A DNA stretch of 64,000 nt from NCBI RefSeq assembly GCF_003932955.1, contig NZ_QOVY01000002.1, forward strand, positions 62,001-126,000. The letters are read 5' to 3'. The position numbers were made by a program, and so were the translations under genes. Shown here one piece after another: positions 43,630 to 52,095 of the stretch. This stretch comes from Chryseobacterium sp. SC28. GTDB lineage: Bacteria > Bacteroidota > Bacteroidia > Flavobacteriales > Weeksellaceae. Position 1 is the stretch's first letter. The number at the start of each line of letters is the position of its first letter. The notes under the pieces were generated by a model. That model did no database searches. It was not told the origin of the DNA and worked only from the letters and a program-made list of their open reading frames with translations.

Positions 43630-45621
43630 ATGCAATTCAAACTTCAATCAGACTATCAACCCACTGGAGATCAGCCACAAGCCATAGAAAAATTGGTAGA
43701 AGGCATTAATGTCGGCGAGAAATATCAAACGCTTTTAGGGGTTACAGGTTCCGGAAAAACTTTTACGATTGCCAATGTTGTGAATCAGGTTCAGAAACCG
43801 ACTTTGGTTTTGGCGCACAACAAGACTTTGGCGGCTCAGCTTTTTATGGAATTCAAGGAGTTTTTTCCAGAAAATGCCGTAGAATATTTTGTGAGTTATT
43901 ACGACTACTACCAGCCGGAGGCTTTCATTGCATCGACTAATACGTATATCGAGAAAGATCTCAGCATCAATGAAGAAGTAGAGAAACTCAGACTTTCTGC
44001 CACCGCCAGTCTGCTTTCCGGCCGGCGCGACGTTTTGATTGTTGCATCCGTTTCCTGCATTTATGGTGTAGGCAACCCAAAAGAATTCGAGAAATCCCTG
44101 ATTAGCATCACGAAAAGTGAAAAAATATCCAGAACAAGACTCCTCAATTCGCTCGTGGGTGCTTTATATTCCAGAGCTTTGAATGAATTCCAAAGAGGAA
44201 CTTTCCGCGTGAAAGGCGACGTTATCGATGTCTATCCGGCGTATGCCGACACGGCCGTCAGACTTCAGTTTTTTGGCGATGAGATAGAAGCGATTCAAAG
44301 TTTCGATCCGGTTTCTGGCACCGTGATTTCTAATTTTGACTCGATTAATATTTATCCGGCCAATCTTTTCGTTACCACACCCGAGACCATGCAGTCCGCG
44401 ATCCGTCAGATTCAGGATGACTTGGTAAAACAAGTCGATTTCTTCCGGGAAATAGAAAAACCTTTGGAAGCAAAACGTCTGCAAGAACGCACGGAATTGG
44501 ACTTGGAGATGATTCGAGAATTAGGCTATTGCTCGGGCATCGAAAACTATTCCAGATATATGGACGGGCGCCTGCCGGGATCTCGGCCATTTTGTCTTTT
44601 GGATTATTTTCCGAAAGATTACTTGATGGTCATTGACGAGAGCCACGTCACCATTCCGCAGGTTCACGCGATGTACGGCGGCGACAGAAGCCGAAAAGAA
44701 GTTCTGGTGGAACACGGTTTCCGATTGCCGGCTGCGCTGGACAACAGACCTTTGAAATTCGACGAATTTGAAATGATGCAAAATCAGGTAATTTATGTAT
44801 CTGCTACGCCTGCCGATTATGAATTGGAAAAATCCGGCGGAACCTATATTGAGCAGATTGTGCGCCCTACCGGACTTTTGGATCCTGTTATCGAAGTTCG
44901 TCCAACGCTGAATCAGATTGATGACCTCATCGAAGAAATCAGCAAAAGAGCAGAATTGGATGAAAGGGTTCTCGTCACGACATTAACCAAAAAAATGGCG
45001 GAGGAGCTCACCAAATATTTTACCAAAGTCGGCATCAGAACGCGCTATATCCATTCCGATGTCGAGACTTTGGAAAGGATTCAGATTATGCAGGATTTGC
45101 GACTCGGTTTGTTTGATGTTTTGGTGGGCGTCAATCTTTTGCGAGAGGGTTTGGATCTGCCGGAAGTTTCGTTGGTCGCAATTTTGGATGCAGACAAAGA
45201 AGGCATGTTGCGTTCCCGAAGATCAATCATCCAGACGGTGGGTCGTGCGGCCAGAAACCTGAACGGACGAGCCATAATGTATGCAGATAAGGTTACAAAA
45301 TCTATGCAGGCCGCCATCGATGAAACCAATTATCGACGGGAAAAACAAATGCAATACAATACCGAAAACGGCAAAGTTCCTACGGCACTTAACAAAAAAA
45401 TCAGTGAAAATCTGGTGGGCAGAAGCAAGGATTTCCCGGATGAGAAATACATCCAAAAAGTGCTGATGCAGGAAGTGGCGGAAACCAAAGCGCACTACGG
45501 AAGCGCAGATATCGAAAAAATTGTGGTTGCAAAGCAAAAAGAAATGGAAGCCGCCGCGAAGAATCTGGATTTCATAAAAGCTGCTAAACTACGGGACGAA
45601 ATTGCTGCCCTGAAAGCTTAA
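43630..45621 (+). CDS. uvrB: Excinuclease ABC subunit B
   Basis: The damage-verifying helicase-like subunit of nucleotide excision repair. It has 663 residues. Walker A is GVTGSGKTFTIAN (about 36-48), the beta-hairpin that holds damaged DNA is YYDYYQPEAF, and the helicase motif is VIDESHVTIPQ. Domain 4/UvrC-binding UVR motif is at the C-terminus (AAKNLDFIKAAKLRDEIAAL). The stop codon overlaps that of the convergent kinase gene. Confidence 0.97.
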   Translation: MQFKLQSDYQPTGDQPQAIEKLVEGINVGEKYQTLLGVTGSGKTFTIANVVNQVQKPTLVLAHNKTLAAQLFMEFKEFFPENAVEYFVSYYDYYQPEAFIASTNTYIEKDLSINEEVEKLRLSATASLLSGRRDVLIVASVSCIYGVGNPKEFEKSLISITKSEKISRTRLLNSLVGALYSRALNEFQRGTFRVKGDVIDVYPAYADTAVRLQFFGDEIEAIQSFDPVSGTVISNFDSINIYPANLFVTTPETMQSAIRQIQDDLVKQVDFFREIEKPLEAKRLQERTELDLEMIRELGYCSGIENYSRYMDGRLPGSRPFCLLDYFPKDYLMVIDESHVTIPQVHAMYGGDRSRKEVLVEHGFRLPAALDNRPLKFDEFEMMQNQVIYVSATPADYELEKSGGTYIEQIVRPTGLLDPVIEVRPTLNQIDDLIEEISKRAELDERVLVTTLTKKMAEELTKYFTKVGIRTRYIHSDVETLERIQIMQDLRLGLFDVLVGVNLLREGLDLPEVSLVAILDADKEGMLRSRRSIIQTVGRAARNLNGRAIMYADKVTKSMQAAIDETNYRREKQMQYNTENGKVPTALNKKISENLVGRSKDFPDEKYIQKVLMQEVAETKAHYGSADIEKIVVAKQKEMEAAAKNLDFIKAAKLRDEIAALKA

Positions 45622-46379
45622 TGCGGAAGTAGATATTTGTAAAACTTCAGGATTTTTTTGGCTTTTCGTTTGCGCGCTTTCTGCGCGCTGTAGTCGGTGA
45701 TTTTTTTGCGGCAGAATTCGTAGTCGGCGCCTGAAAGTTTGGCATATTCGGCGCTGATGCTTTCGATAATTTTGCGATCGTTGGTGAGTCTCTCGAAATT
45801 TTTTAATCTTTTGGTGATATTAATTTCCTCATAAAAACTCATTCGGTTGAGATCTACGAGGAAATACAGGTATTGACCTTCCGATTTTTTTATCAAGAAG
45901 TTGCCGGCGGCATTATCGATAAAGATGATTCCGTGCTCGTGCAACCGGTAAATGAGTTGGGTATATCCTTTGATGATCTGTTCTCTGTCTGCAAAATCAG
46001 GGTCTGCCAGCACGTCTGCCAGCGTGCAAACCTCCTGCAATTGTTCACTAATATAGTAGCTGGAGGTGACTCCGATCCAATCGTAATTCTCTATATAAGC
46101 AATGGGTTTTGGTGTCAAAAAACCTTTGTCCAAAAGCATATGAGCGTAGTCGTAAGAGCGGTGTGCCTTGGATCTTCTGTAATGTTTATAGACGTGTCTG
46201 TTGATAATGTTGTGTTGTTTGAAAGATTTAAAATTCAGTACCAAATCCTTCACTACGAAGTACTTAACAACATTTCTGTTTCCGCGTCCTACAACAACAC
46301 CCTCATTTTTAAAATTATTCAAAATGTTCAAAATGTCATTTTTGTAGAGCGCATATTCCTCGGATAAAACGAACTTCAT
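45618..46379 (-). CDS. Lipopolysaccharide kinase (InaA/Kdo kinase-like) family protein
   Basis: A 253-residue kinase-fold protein. It has an ATP-loop-like N-terminus (VVGRGNRNVVKYF), RLHEHGIIFIDNAAGNFLI in place of the usual HGxxHxD catalytic loop (Asp retained, Asn retained), and a DFG-like DLNRMSF. The family phosphorylates inner-core LPS sugars such as Kdo or heptose. The glycosyltransferase 9 gene lies 22 bp upstream in the same direction, supporting a role in LPS core synthesis. Its 3' end overlaps the uvrB stop. Confidence 0.83.
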   Translation of the reverse strand: MKFVLSEEYALYKNDILNILNNFKNEGVVVGRGNRNVVKYFVVKDLVLNFKSFKQHNIINRHVYKHYRRSKAHRSYDYAHMLLDKGFLTPKPIAYIENYDWIGVTSSYYISEQLQEVCTLADVLADPDFADREQIIKGYTQLIYRLHEHGIIFIDNAAGNFLIKKSEGQYLYFLVDLNRMSFYEEINITKRLKNFERLTNDRKIIESISAEYAKLSGADYEFCRKKITDYSAQKARKRKAKKILKFYKYLLPH

Positions 46380-46401
46380 AATGTTGCTACTTTAATTTTT
46401 T

Positions 46402-47442
46402 TTATTTCAGTGTTGTTTCTATCATATCCATCATTTTGTCAAGATCTACATCATTGGTATTGATGGAGAAGCTTTTGTCGTTGTAAGGCATGTACGTGGC
46501 TTCGTCCGTAACTTTGAAAAGCCCAACTGTAGGCACGTTTACAGAACTGGCGAGATGCATGACACCATTGTCTGCCGCTATGAATAAGGCGCAATTTACG
46601 AGAAAACCACCCATTTCACGAATATCTTTACTGTAAAAATTCGGAATTGCAAAATTCAGTTTGGAAACGTTTTCGACGGGGAGAAGTTCGACGATGTTGT
46701 AATCCGGAAATTTGGCTTCCAGCTTTTGGTAGAAGGCAATCCACCATTCTTCGGAATAGCATTTGGTACCGGTGGCATTGGTAAAGAGGCAGATGGTTTT
46801 CCTGTCGTTTTTGGTTATTTGTTTTAGATTTTCTTTTCCTTTTTCAATTTCTTCTTGATCCAAGATGATTTTTAGGGATGGGACTTTGGATGTATTTTCA
46901 GGAAAACCCAATTCTGTAAGGAATTTTCTTAGATTGTAGATGGTTTTTTTGGCGTCGTGTTTATAATCGGGATATTTTGCGCTAAGTTCCTCATCCTGAT
47001 CGCCAAAAAGTTTGTAAGTTGCATTGGTGGCGAGAAGAGACAGCCGACCGGATGATGAGCCGGGATTGGAATTGATGGCCAAGTCGTATTTTCGGCGTCT
47101 CAGTTGAAACCAGCCCGCGATATACTTTCCCAAATCGCTGAAAGGTTTTTTTGGAAGCTGAATGTAGCGGTCAATATTTTCATAATTTTTATAAATCACC
47201 GGCGCGACACTGCCCTTGACGAAAAGGTCGATGCGGCTGTCGGGAAAAGTATTGATAACCTCCTGTACCAAAGGCGTTAGGAGCAGAAGATTTCCCAGTC
47301 TGTGGTTGGGTCTGGAGATCAATATTCTTTTGATGCTAACCTCTTTGTTGGGATTAGAACCATACTTCTGCTTACCAATATTTTTGGTAAGCCTGCGCAT
47401 TAATGATCGCCGTGCCGCATTTATTCTTTTGTTGAATTTCAT
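46402..47442 (-). CDS. Glycosyltransferase family 9 (heptosyltransferase-like)
   Basis: A 346-residue GT-B-fold transferase. It has ISRPNHRLGNLLLLTPLVQE (acceptor side), NPGSSSGRLS, LFTNATGTKCYSEEWW and the nucleotide-sugar site FIAADNGVMHLASSVNVPTV near the C-terminus. The family adds heptose or other sugars to the LPS core. It precedes the LPS-kinase-like gene and follows a DUF3820 gene, so it is probably part of a small LPS-core operon. The donor sugar is not determinable. Confidence 0.9.
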   Translation of the reverse strand: MKFNKRINAARRSLMRRLTKNIGKQKYGSNPNKEVSIKRILISRPNHRLGNLLLLTPLVQEVINTFPDSRIDLFVKGSVAPVIYKNYENIDRYIQLPKKPFSDLGKYIAGWFQLRRRKYDLAINSNPGSSSGRLSLLATNATYKLFGDQDEELSAKYPDYKHDAKKTIYNLRKFLTELGFPENTSKVPSLKIILDQEEIEKGKENLKQITKNDRKTICLFTNATGTKCYSEEWWIAFYQKLEAKFPDYNIVELLPVENVSKLNFAIPNFYSKDIREMGGFLVNCALFIAADNGVMHLASSVNVPTVGLFKVTDEATYMPYNDKSFSINTNDVDLDKMMDMIETTLK

Positions 47443-47445
47443 CCA

Positions 47446-47709
47446 TTAAAACTTATACACGGTTGTCTTAGATTTTGAATTTACGGTGTTTCCCCGGATG
47501 GGTGTCAATAGATCCATCAAGCCATTTATCTTAATTTCATAGATGGTGGAAAGTTGCATTCCTAGTTTTCCTTTTGGAAATCCGCCATTTCTCGCGAACC
47601 ATTCCAGGTAGCTTATGGGTAAATCTGCAAGCACCGCGTCTTTATATTTGCCAAAGGGCATCCGGACTTCGCAAATTTCTTTCAGAATTGCAGTATTTGG
47701 CTTTTCCAT
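47446..47709 (-). CDS. DUF3820 family protein
   Basis: An 87-residue protein with MPFGKYKDAVLADLPISYLE and WFARNGGFPKGKLGMQL, the core of DUF3820. The family includes a structural core like the exonuclease-associated C-terminal region seen with DnaQ-type proteins, but this short form has no catalytic residues I can see. Its ATG overlaps the stop of the upstream AI-2E-type transporter gene by one base, and it ends 3 bp before the glycosyltransferase gene. Confidence 0.82.
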   Translation of the reverse strand: MEKPNTAILKEICEVRMPFGKYKDAVLADLPISYLEWFARNGGFPKGKLGMQLSTIYEIKINGLMDLLTPIRGNTVNSKSKTTVYKF

Positions 47710-48800
47710 CAGACGATGAGATTTGCCGGTTTATCCCGGTCATTATTTTCATTGGGCAATTGGAGTGGCGGAGGAGCGTCTTCGTCGGAAAACTCGTCTC
47801 TGTAAACCTGCATCAATAATAAGGTAATAGACAGCAAGATGGGTCCAAAAATCAAACCCATAAACCCAAATATATTCATCCCCATTATTATTCCGAAAAC
47901 GGTAACCAGCGGATGGATGTCTTCCAGTCTTTTGAGCAATGTAAATCTTAACAAATTATCGGTGAGCCCTACCACGGCAAGTCCATAAAGGATGACGCCC
48001 AGGCCGGGACCCGTGCTACCTTCGGCAATCATAAAAATCCCTACCGGCACGTAAACAATGGCCGCCCCCACGAGGGGAAGCATCGATGCAACGGCTGTGA
48101 GGGCAAACAACAGCATGGGGCTGGGAGCGCCAAAAATGGAGTAACCAATCAAAGAAACAACACCTTGCCCCAATGCTACCACGGGAATCCCGATGGCGTT
48201 TGCGATCACAAGTTTGTTAAACCGTTCGCCGAGCATCTGCGTGTTGGTTCTTTTGAACGGCATTGCTTTCACAACGGTTCTTTCAAACAATCTTGCCTTT
48301 ACAAACATAAAATAAAGAATAAAATACATGGATATTACCACGGTAAATGTATTGAAAGTGGTGCTGACGGCCTTTGTGGAAAGCGTTCCGGCAAAATTGG
48401 TCATCTTATTAATATTCTCTTTGCTAAGAATGTCGAACCCGACTTTGGAATAGATAAACTGGTGGATTTTTTCCAAAAAAACATTGAATCGATCCAGATA
48501 GGCGTTCATATTGGCTGCCTTGGAAACCAGCATATCGACAATGAAATAAACGGGAAGAATAAGAACAATCAATGAGGCCAGCATCAAAACGAAAGCTGCA
48601 AGCCACGGTTTCCAGTGCTTTACCTCGACTAAATAATAGTTATACCTTCTACAGACGATGTAGAGCGTGACTGCGCCTAACACCGATGGAATAAATAGTG
48701 CCAGATTCCAGCCAATCAAGCCGACTAAAATGCATATTAAAATAATTAAAGCTATCTGTTTTATGACAACAGACTCTATCGGTTTACCTGAATCGGACAT
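47709..48800 (-). CDS. AI-2E family transporter (YdiK/PerM-like)
   Basis: A 363-residue inner-membrane protein with about eight hydrophobic segments. The pattern LIGWNLALFIPSVLGAVTLY, the hydrophilic domain after the third segment, and the C-terminal LVGAAIVYVPVGIFMI and FGPILLSITLLLMQVYRDEF fit the AI-2E transporter superfamily. Actual substrates are diverse, including sodium/proton exchange. I start at ATG 48800 (MSDSGKPIESVV) because the frame upstream encodes a Cys/His-rich extension overlapping the preceding gene. The C-terminus is cytosolic and proline-rich (DEDAPPPLQLP). Confidence 0.88.
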   Translation of the reverse strand: MSDSGKPIESVVIKQIALIILICILVGLIGWNLALFIPSVLGAVTLYIVCRRYNYYLVEVKHWKPWLAAFVLMLASLIVLILPVYFIVDMLVSKAANMNAYLDRFNVFLEKIHQFIYSKVGFDILSKENINKMTNFAGTLSTKAVSTTFNTFTVVISMYFILYFMFVKARLFERTVVKAMPFKRTNTQMLGERFNKLVIANAIGIPVVALGQGVVSLIGYSIFGAPSPMLLFALTAVASMLPLVGAAIVYVPVGIFMIAEGSTGPGLGVILYGLAVVGLTDNLLRFTLLKRLEDIHPLVTVFGIIMGMNIFGFMGLIFGPILLSITLLLMQVYRDEFSDEDAPPPLQLPNENNDRDKPANLIV

Positions 48801-48811
48801 ATTTTTATAAT

Positions 48812-49561
48812 TTAATTTTTTTCTAATTGTCTTGGCAAGGCAACATACGCACAGTAAGCGGAATACATTGTGGAATAGTAAAAGAGATAAGTAATAATGA
48901 CGCCAATGCCGCAGGCAAGAATTCCCAATGCAGAACACAAATAAGCCAAGAGATTAATCAATAAAAAATCACCGTAATGATCTTTTACCACTTCGATAGA
49001 TTTTCTGACCGCATCAATGGCAGAAACATTCTGAAACAATAAAAATGGAAAACCCAGGAACAAGAACGGCATCACAAATACAGCGGGCAAATAGCAAAGA
49101 TTGGTACAAATCATAGCAACCACAGAGAATATTAATCCGTACAAAACAATATTTAAAAAATTTTGTCTATACCCGATGAACAAGTCAGAAAAGTCGATCG
49201 GTTGGTTCAGGTTTTTTTTGTGTGCCACATAAATAGTACCTACAATAAGCGGAGAAAAAATTAGAATATTGATGAGAGAAGCGCCTCCTGCGAAAGTCCA
49301 AAAAGGAGTTCCGCGATACAGTTCTTGGTAGATCTCCGAATTATAAGCTCCCATCGATTGAGAAGTTTGACTGATCTCCACGACAGAGGACCACAACCCC
49401 GTCAAAGAAAACAGAATAGAGAGCGCAATAAAAAAGATAAGCCCTGCCACCAAAGGATAGATAAAGATACCTTTGTAAAGGTCGAAAGCATGCGAGATAA
49501 TGCTGCCAGAATCTCGGCCGGGAACTTTACCCGCTGTTTCCAAATCAGTAAAATTTTCCAT
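48812..49561 (-). CDS. Multi-pass membrane protein of unknown function
   Basis: A 249-residue protein with about six hydrophobic segments after a short polar N-terminus (about 1-30). It has DLFIGYRQNFLNIVLYGL and PFLLFQNVSAIDAVRKSIEV in its loops. The neighbour at 49633-50340 has the same layout with DLFAGYQGHYF and MFFRGFSYFRSFKISVQI at matching places, so the two are distant paralogs. It resembles proteins annotated as DUF4013-like or, wrongly, as carotene oxygenases in Flavobacteriia. No function known. Confidence 0.8.
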   Translation of the reverse strand: MENFTDLETAGKVPGRDSGSIISHAFDLYKGIFIYPLVAGLIFFIALSILFSLTGLWSSVVEISQTSQSMGAYNSEIYQELYRGTPFWTFAGGASLINILIFSPLIVGTIYVAHKKNLNQPIDFSDLFIGYRQNFLNIVLYGLIFSVVAMICTNLCYLPAVFVMPFLFLGFPFLLFQNVSAIDAVRKSIEVVKDHYGDFLLINLLAYLCSALGILACGIGVIITYLFYYSTMYSAYCAYVALPRQLEKN

Positions 49562-49632
49562 AGTAGTTTAAGTTTGAAGTTATTATCAAATCTACATAAA
49601 AAAATTATGAAAATAAATTATCATCCCTAAAA

Positions 49633-50340
49633 TTATTCTTCAAAATTTCCTACCAGATTTTTATACAGGACATAAATCATTGCATTCCAGAACGGAAATG
49701 TAAAAAATATGCCGAAGAAGAACAGAAGGAATCCACTATATGAAAAAAAGCTGGCCACGATGCTTGCAATAACAATTAGAATGAAATTCTGCAGAAAAAT
49801 CTGCACACTGATTTTGAAAGATCGGAAATAGCTAAAGCCTCGGAAAAACATCAGCGCCGGCACAAAAAGTACCATCGGTATCCACAGCAATGTAAAAATG
49901 GAAAGAAAACTGCTAATAACATTCCAGACCAAAGCATAGAATGCAAACAGAAAGAAATAATGTCCTTGGTAGCCCGCAAAAAGATCACCCGTTACAGGCT
50001 TTTCTTCAAGATCCAGCTTTCTGTAGATCTTAAAAAAACCAATATTCAAAGGAAAAATAATCGCTTTGATAACCATCATTACTTGTAAAAAATAAACCGC
50101 ATTGTCCGTCTGCATCAAGGCTTCGTATTTTTCCAGAAAAGCTTGACTGTCGGTATAAAGAAGACTTTGAAACTTCTGAATCTCATCGAAAAGTCCGTAA
50201 TAGCGAAAAGCGTACAATCCTGCAAACAGCGTGACGGAAAAATAGAGCACCGAGAACAGGAACTGAAACGGCAAGGTGCTTACCCAATATTGATAGGCGT
50301 CTGTCAGCAATTTCCCGAAATCCGGTTTTGGCGGCGTCAT
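49633..50340 (-). CDS. Multi-pass membrane protein, paralog of the neighbour
   Basis: A 235-residue hydrophobic protein, about six segments. I start at ATG 50340 (MTPPKPDFGKLL), because the longer frame to 50436 adds a poorly supported basic leader. The motif DLFAGYQGHYFFLFAFYAL matches DLFIGYRQNFL in the gene downstream, and KISVQI parallels RKSIEV. The two genes stand in tandem on the minus strand, separated by about 70 bp, and may form a heteromeric membrane complex. It is divergent from pabB. Confidence 0.78.
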   Translation of the reverse strand: MTPPKPDFGKLLTDAYQYWVSTLPFQFLFSVLYFSVTLFAGLYAFRYYGLFDEIQKFQSLLYTDSQAFLEKYEALMQTDNAVYFLQVMMVIKAIIFPLNIGFFKIYRKLDLEEKPVTGDLFAGYQGHYFFLFAFYALVWNVISSFLSIFTLLWIPMVLFVPALMFFRGFSYFRSFKISVQIFLQNFILIVIASIVASFFSYSGFLLFFFGIFFTFPFWNAMIYVLYKNLVGNFEE

Positions 50341-50466
50341 TCTCAAACTTTTTTTGCAAAAGTAACCAATTAATGTCAAGAAAAAATTCTTGATTTTCAA
50401 AAAAAGACAATTGTTAAAAAAAACTTTAACCCCCAATGTCTATGCAATTCCAATCGATCTAATTCC

Positions 50467-50474
50467 TACTTTTG
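50467..50474 (+). promoter_or_regulatory. TAnnTTTG element immediately before pabB
   Basis: TACTTTTG ends 4 bp before the ATG at 50479, again suggesting a leaderless or near-leaderless mRNA as at uvrB. Confidence 0.45.
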
Positions 50475-50478
50475 TTTT

Positions 50479-51450
50479 ATGTTTCAGAATCCGGAGTTTC
50501 ATAGAATGGATGTCTTGTCGGCACAGGGAGAAGCCTTCTTTTTCCTGATCGATTTTTTGATGACCGATGTCAAAATATTTTCTCCTAAAGACATTGAAAA
50601 TAAAACTTTATTAATTGATTTCCCGAACGTTAGCAACGTTAATGAGGAGGACGAAGAACTGCCCGAGTTTGAATGGAAATCCTTTCCGGAATCCTTAGAA
50701 ATTTATCAAAAAGGGTTTGAGCTGGTGCAAGATCATATCAAAAAAGGAAATTCTTATCTGGCCAACTATACCAGAAAAACAGAAATCCAAACCGGGTTGA
50801 CGATGGAACAGATTTTCCGATTTTCCAAAGCGAAATACAAAATACTGCTACCCGACCGATTTGTCTGCTTCTCCCCCGAAACCTTTATCCAAATTATTCA
50901 GAACAAAATAGTGACACATCCTATGAAAGGCACAATTGATGCTAAAGTGATCCATGCTGAGGAACTGCTGAAAAACGATCCAAAAGAGAAAGCAGAGCAT
51001 TACACCGTGGTCGATTTGCTGCGAAATGACCTGAGTATGGTAGCCAATGATGTGAAAGTAAACGATTTTCAGCGCATCGACCTCATCAAAACACAGCAAA
51101 AAGACCTGTTGGCAATGAGCTCCGAGATCGCAGGCGATATAAAACCGGAATACCAAAACAAAATAGGCTCGATTCTGCAGAACTTGTTGCCTGCCGGATC
51201 TATCTTGGGTGCTCCGAAAAGAAAAACTTTGGAGATCATTTTGGAAGCTGAAGGATATCATCGCGGGTTTTATACCGGAATTGGCGGATATTTTGATGGT
51301 AGAAATCTCGACTCCTGTGTGATGATCAGATTTATCGAGAAAGAAAACGGTAAACTGTATTTCAAAAGTGGAGGCGGAATCACCCACCGGAGTATTTTAA
51401 GCCACGAATACGAAGAAATGAAAAACAAAATCTATGTCCCGATTTATTGA
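50479..51450 (+). CDS. pabB: Aminodeoxychorismate synthase component I
   Basis: Converts chorismate with ammonia from glutamine to 4-amino-4-deoxychorismate for folate synthesis. It has 323 residues, shorter than stand-alone PabB of Proteobacteria (about 450) because the N-terminal lobe is reduced. The active-site Lys characteristic of PabB is present in HPMKGTID, while anthranilate synthase has Ala in the same position, so the PabB assignment is preferred. GAPKRKTLEII and GYFDGRNLDSCVMIR are also family signatures. It overlaps pabC by 17 bp. Confidence 0.92.
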   Translation: MFQNPEFHRMDVLSAQGEAFFFLIDFLMTDVKIFSPKDIENKTLLIDFPNVSNVNEEDEELPEFEWKSFPESLEIYQKGFELVQDHIKKGNSYLANYTRKTEIQTGLTMEQIFRFSKAKYKILLPDRFVCFSPETFIQIIQNKIVTHPMKGTIDAKVIHAEELLKNDPKEKAEHYTVVDLLRNDLSMVANDVKVNDFQRIDLIKTQQKDLLAMSSEIAGDIKPEYQNKIGSILQNLLPAGSILGAPKRKTLEIILEAEGYHRGFYTGIGGYFDGRNLDSCVMIRFIEKENGKLYFKSGGGITHRSILSHEYEEMKNKIYVPIY

Positions 51451-52063
51451 GAGCATCAAGGTCGAAGATCAAAAAATCTTCCTTGCGGAACTTCATCAGA
51501 AAAGAATGATGGAGACATTCGCGCATTTTGGAAGCGCATGCGAACTCGATATTCAGAGCATATTTGTCAATCTTAAACACAATGAAAACGGACTTTTCAA
51601 ATTACGTATAGAATATGACTTGGACAATCATTTTACAACGAAACTCATCCCGTACGCCATTTCGCAGCACGACGATTTCGAATTGATGATGGCCGACGAA
51701 ATAGATTACAGCTTTAAATATGCCGACAGAAGGCCAATCGAAAAATTAAAAAAAGAAAGCGACGCCGAAGAAATCATCATCGTAAAGGAAAATCACATCA
51801 CAGATACTTCGTATTCCAATCTCTTGTTCCTGAAAGACAAAAAATGGTTCACGCCATCAACTTACCTGCTCAATGGCGTGATGCGGCAGCATTTGCTAAC
51901 GAAAAAGAAAATAAAAGAAGCCGAAATCACGCTGGACAACATCAAAGAGTTTTCTCACTTCCAACTCATCAATGCGCTCAATGATTTTGATGAAACGTCC
52001 ATCTATTCGATCGAGAGCATCATCAATCTGCCGAAGGAAGAATCGGATTTGGATTTTGGATAA
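51434..52063 (+). CDS. pabC: Aminotransferase class IV, likely 4-amino-4-deoxychorismate lyase
   Basis: A 209-residue fold-type IV PLP protein. The overlap with pabB and matching transcription support the ADC lyase step that yields p-aminobenzoate. It has ELHQKRMMETFAHFG at the N-terminus, DYSFKYADRRPIEKL in the middle with the likely PLP lysine, and NLLFLKDKKWFTPSTYLLNG toward the C-terminus. It is shorter than the common 270-residue PabC, as in other Bacteroidota. Ends 32 bp from the convergent menD. Confidence 0.87.
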   Translation: MSRFIESIKVEDQKIFLAELHQKRMMETFAHFGSACELDIQSIFVNLKHNENGLFKLRIEYDLDNHFTTKLIPYAISQHDDFELMMADEIDYSFKYADRRPIEKLKKESDAEEIIIVKENHITDTSYSNLLFLKDKKWFTPSTYLLNGVMRQHLLTKKKIKEAEITLDNIKEFSHFQLINALNDFDETSIYSIESIINLPKEESDLDFG

Positions 52064-52095
52064 ACAATTTTTCCGCGACTTATTACAAAAATGCG

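Noticed and set aside
48801-48938. 46-residue N-terminal extension of the AI-2E-type transporter.
   Set aside because: It is rich in Cys, His and Arg, overlaps the end of the preceding gene and is absent from the family. ATG 48800 gives a normal start.
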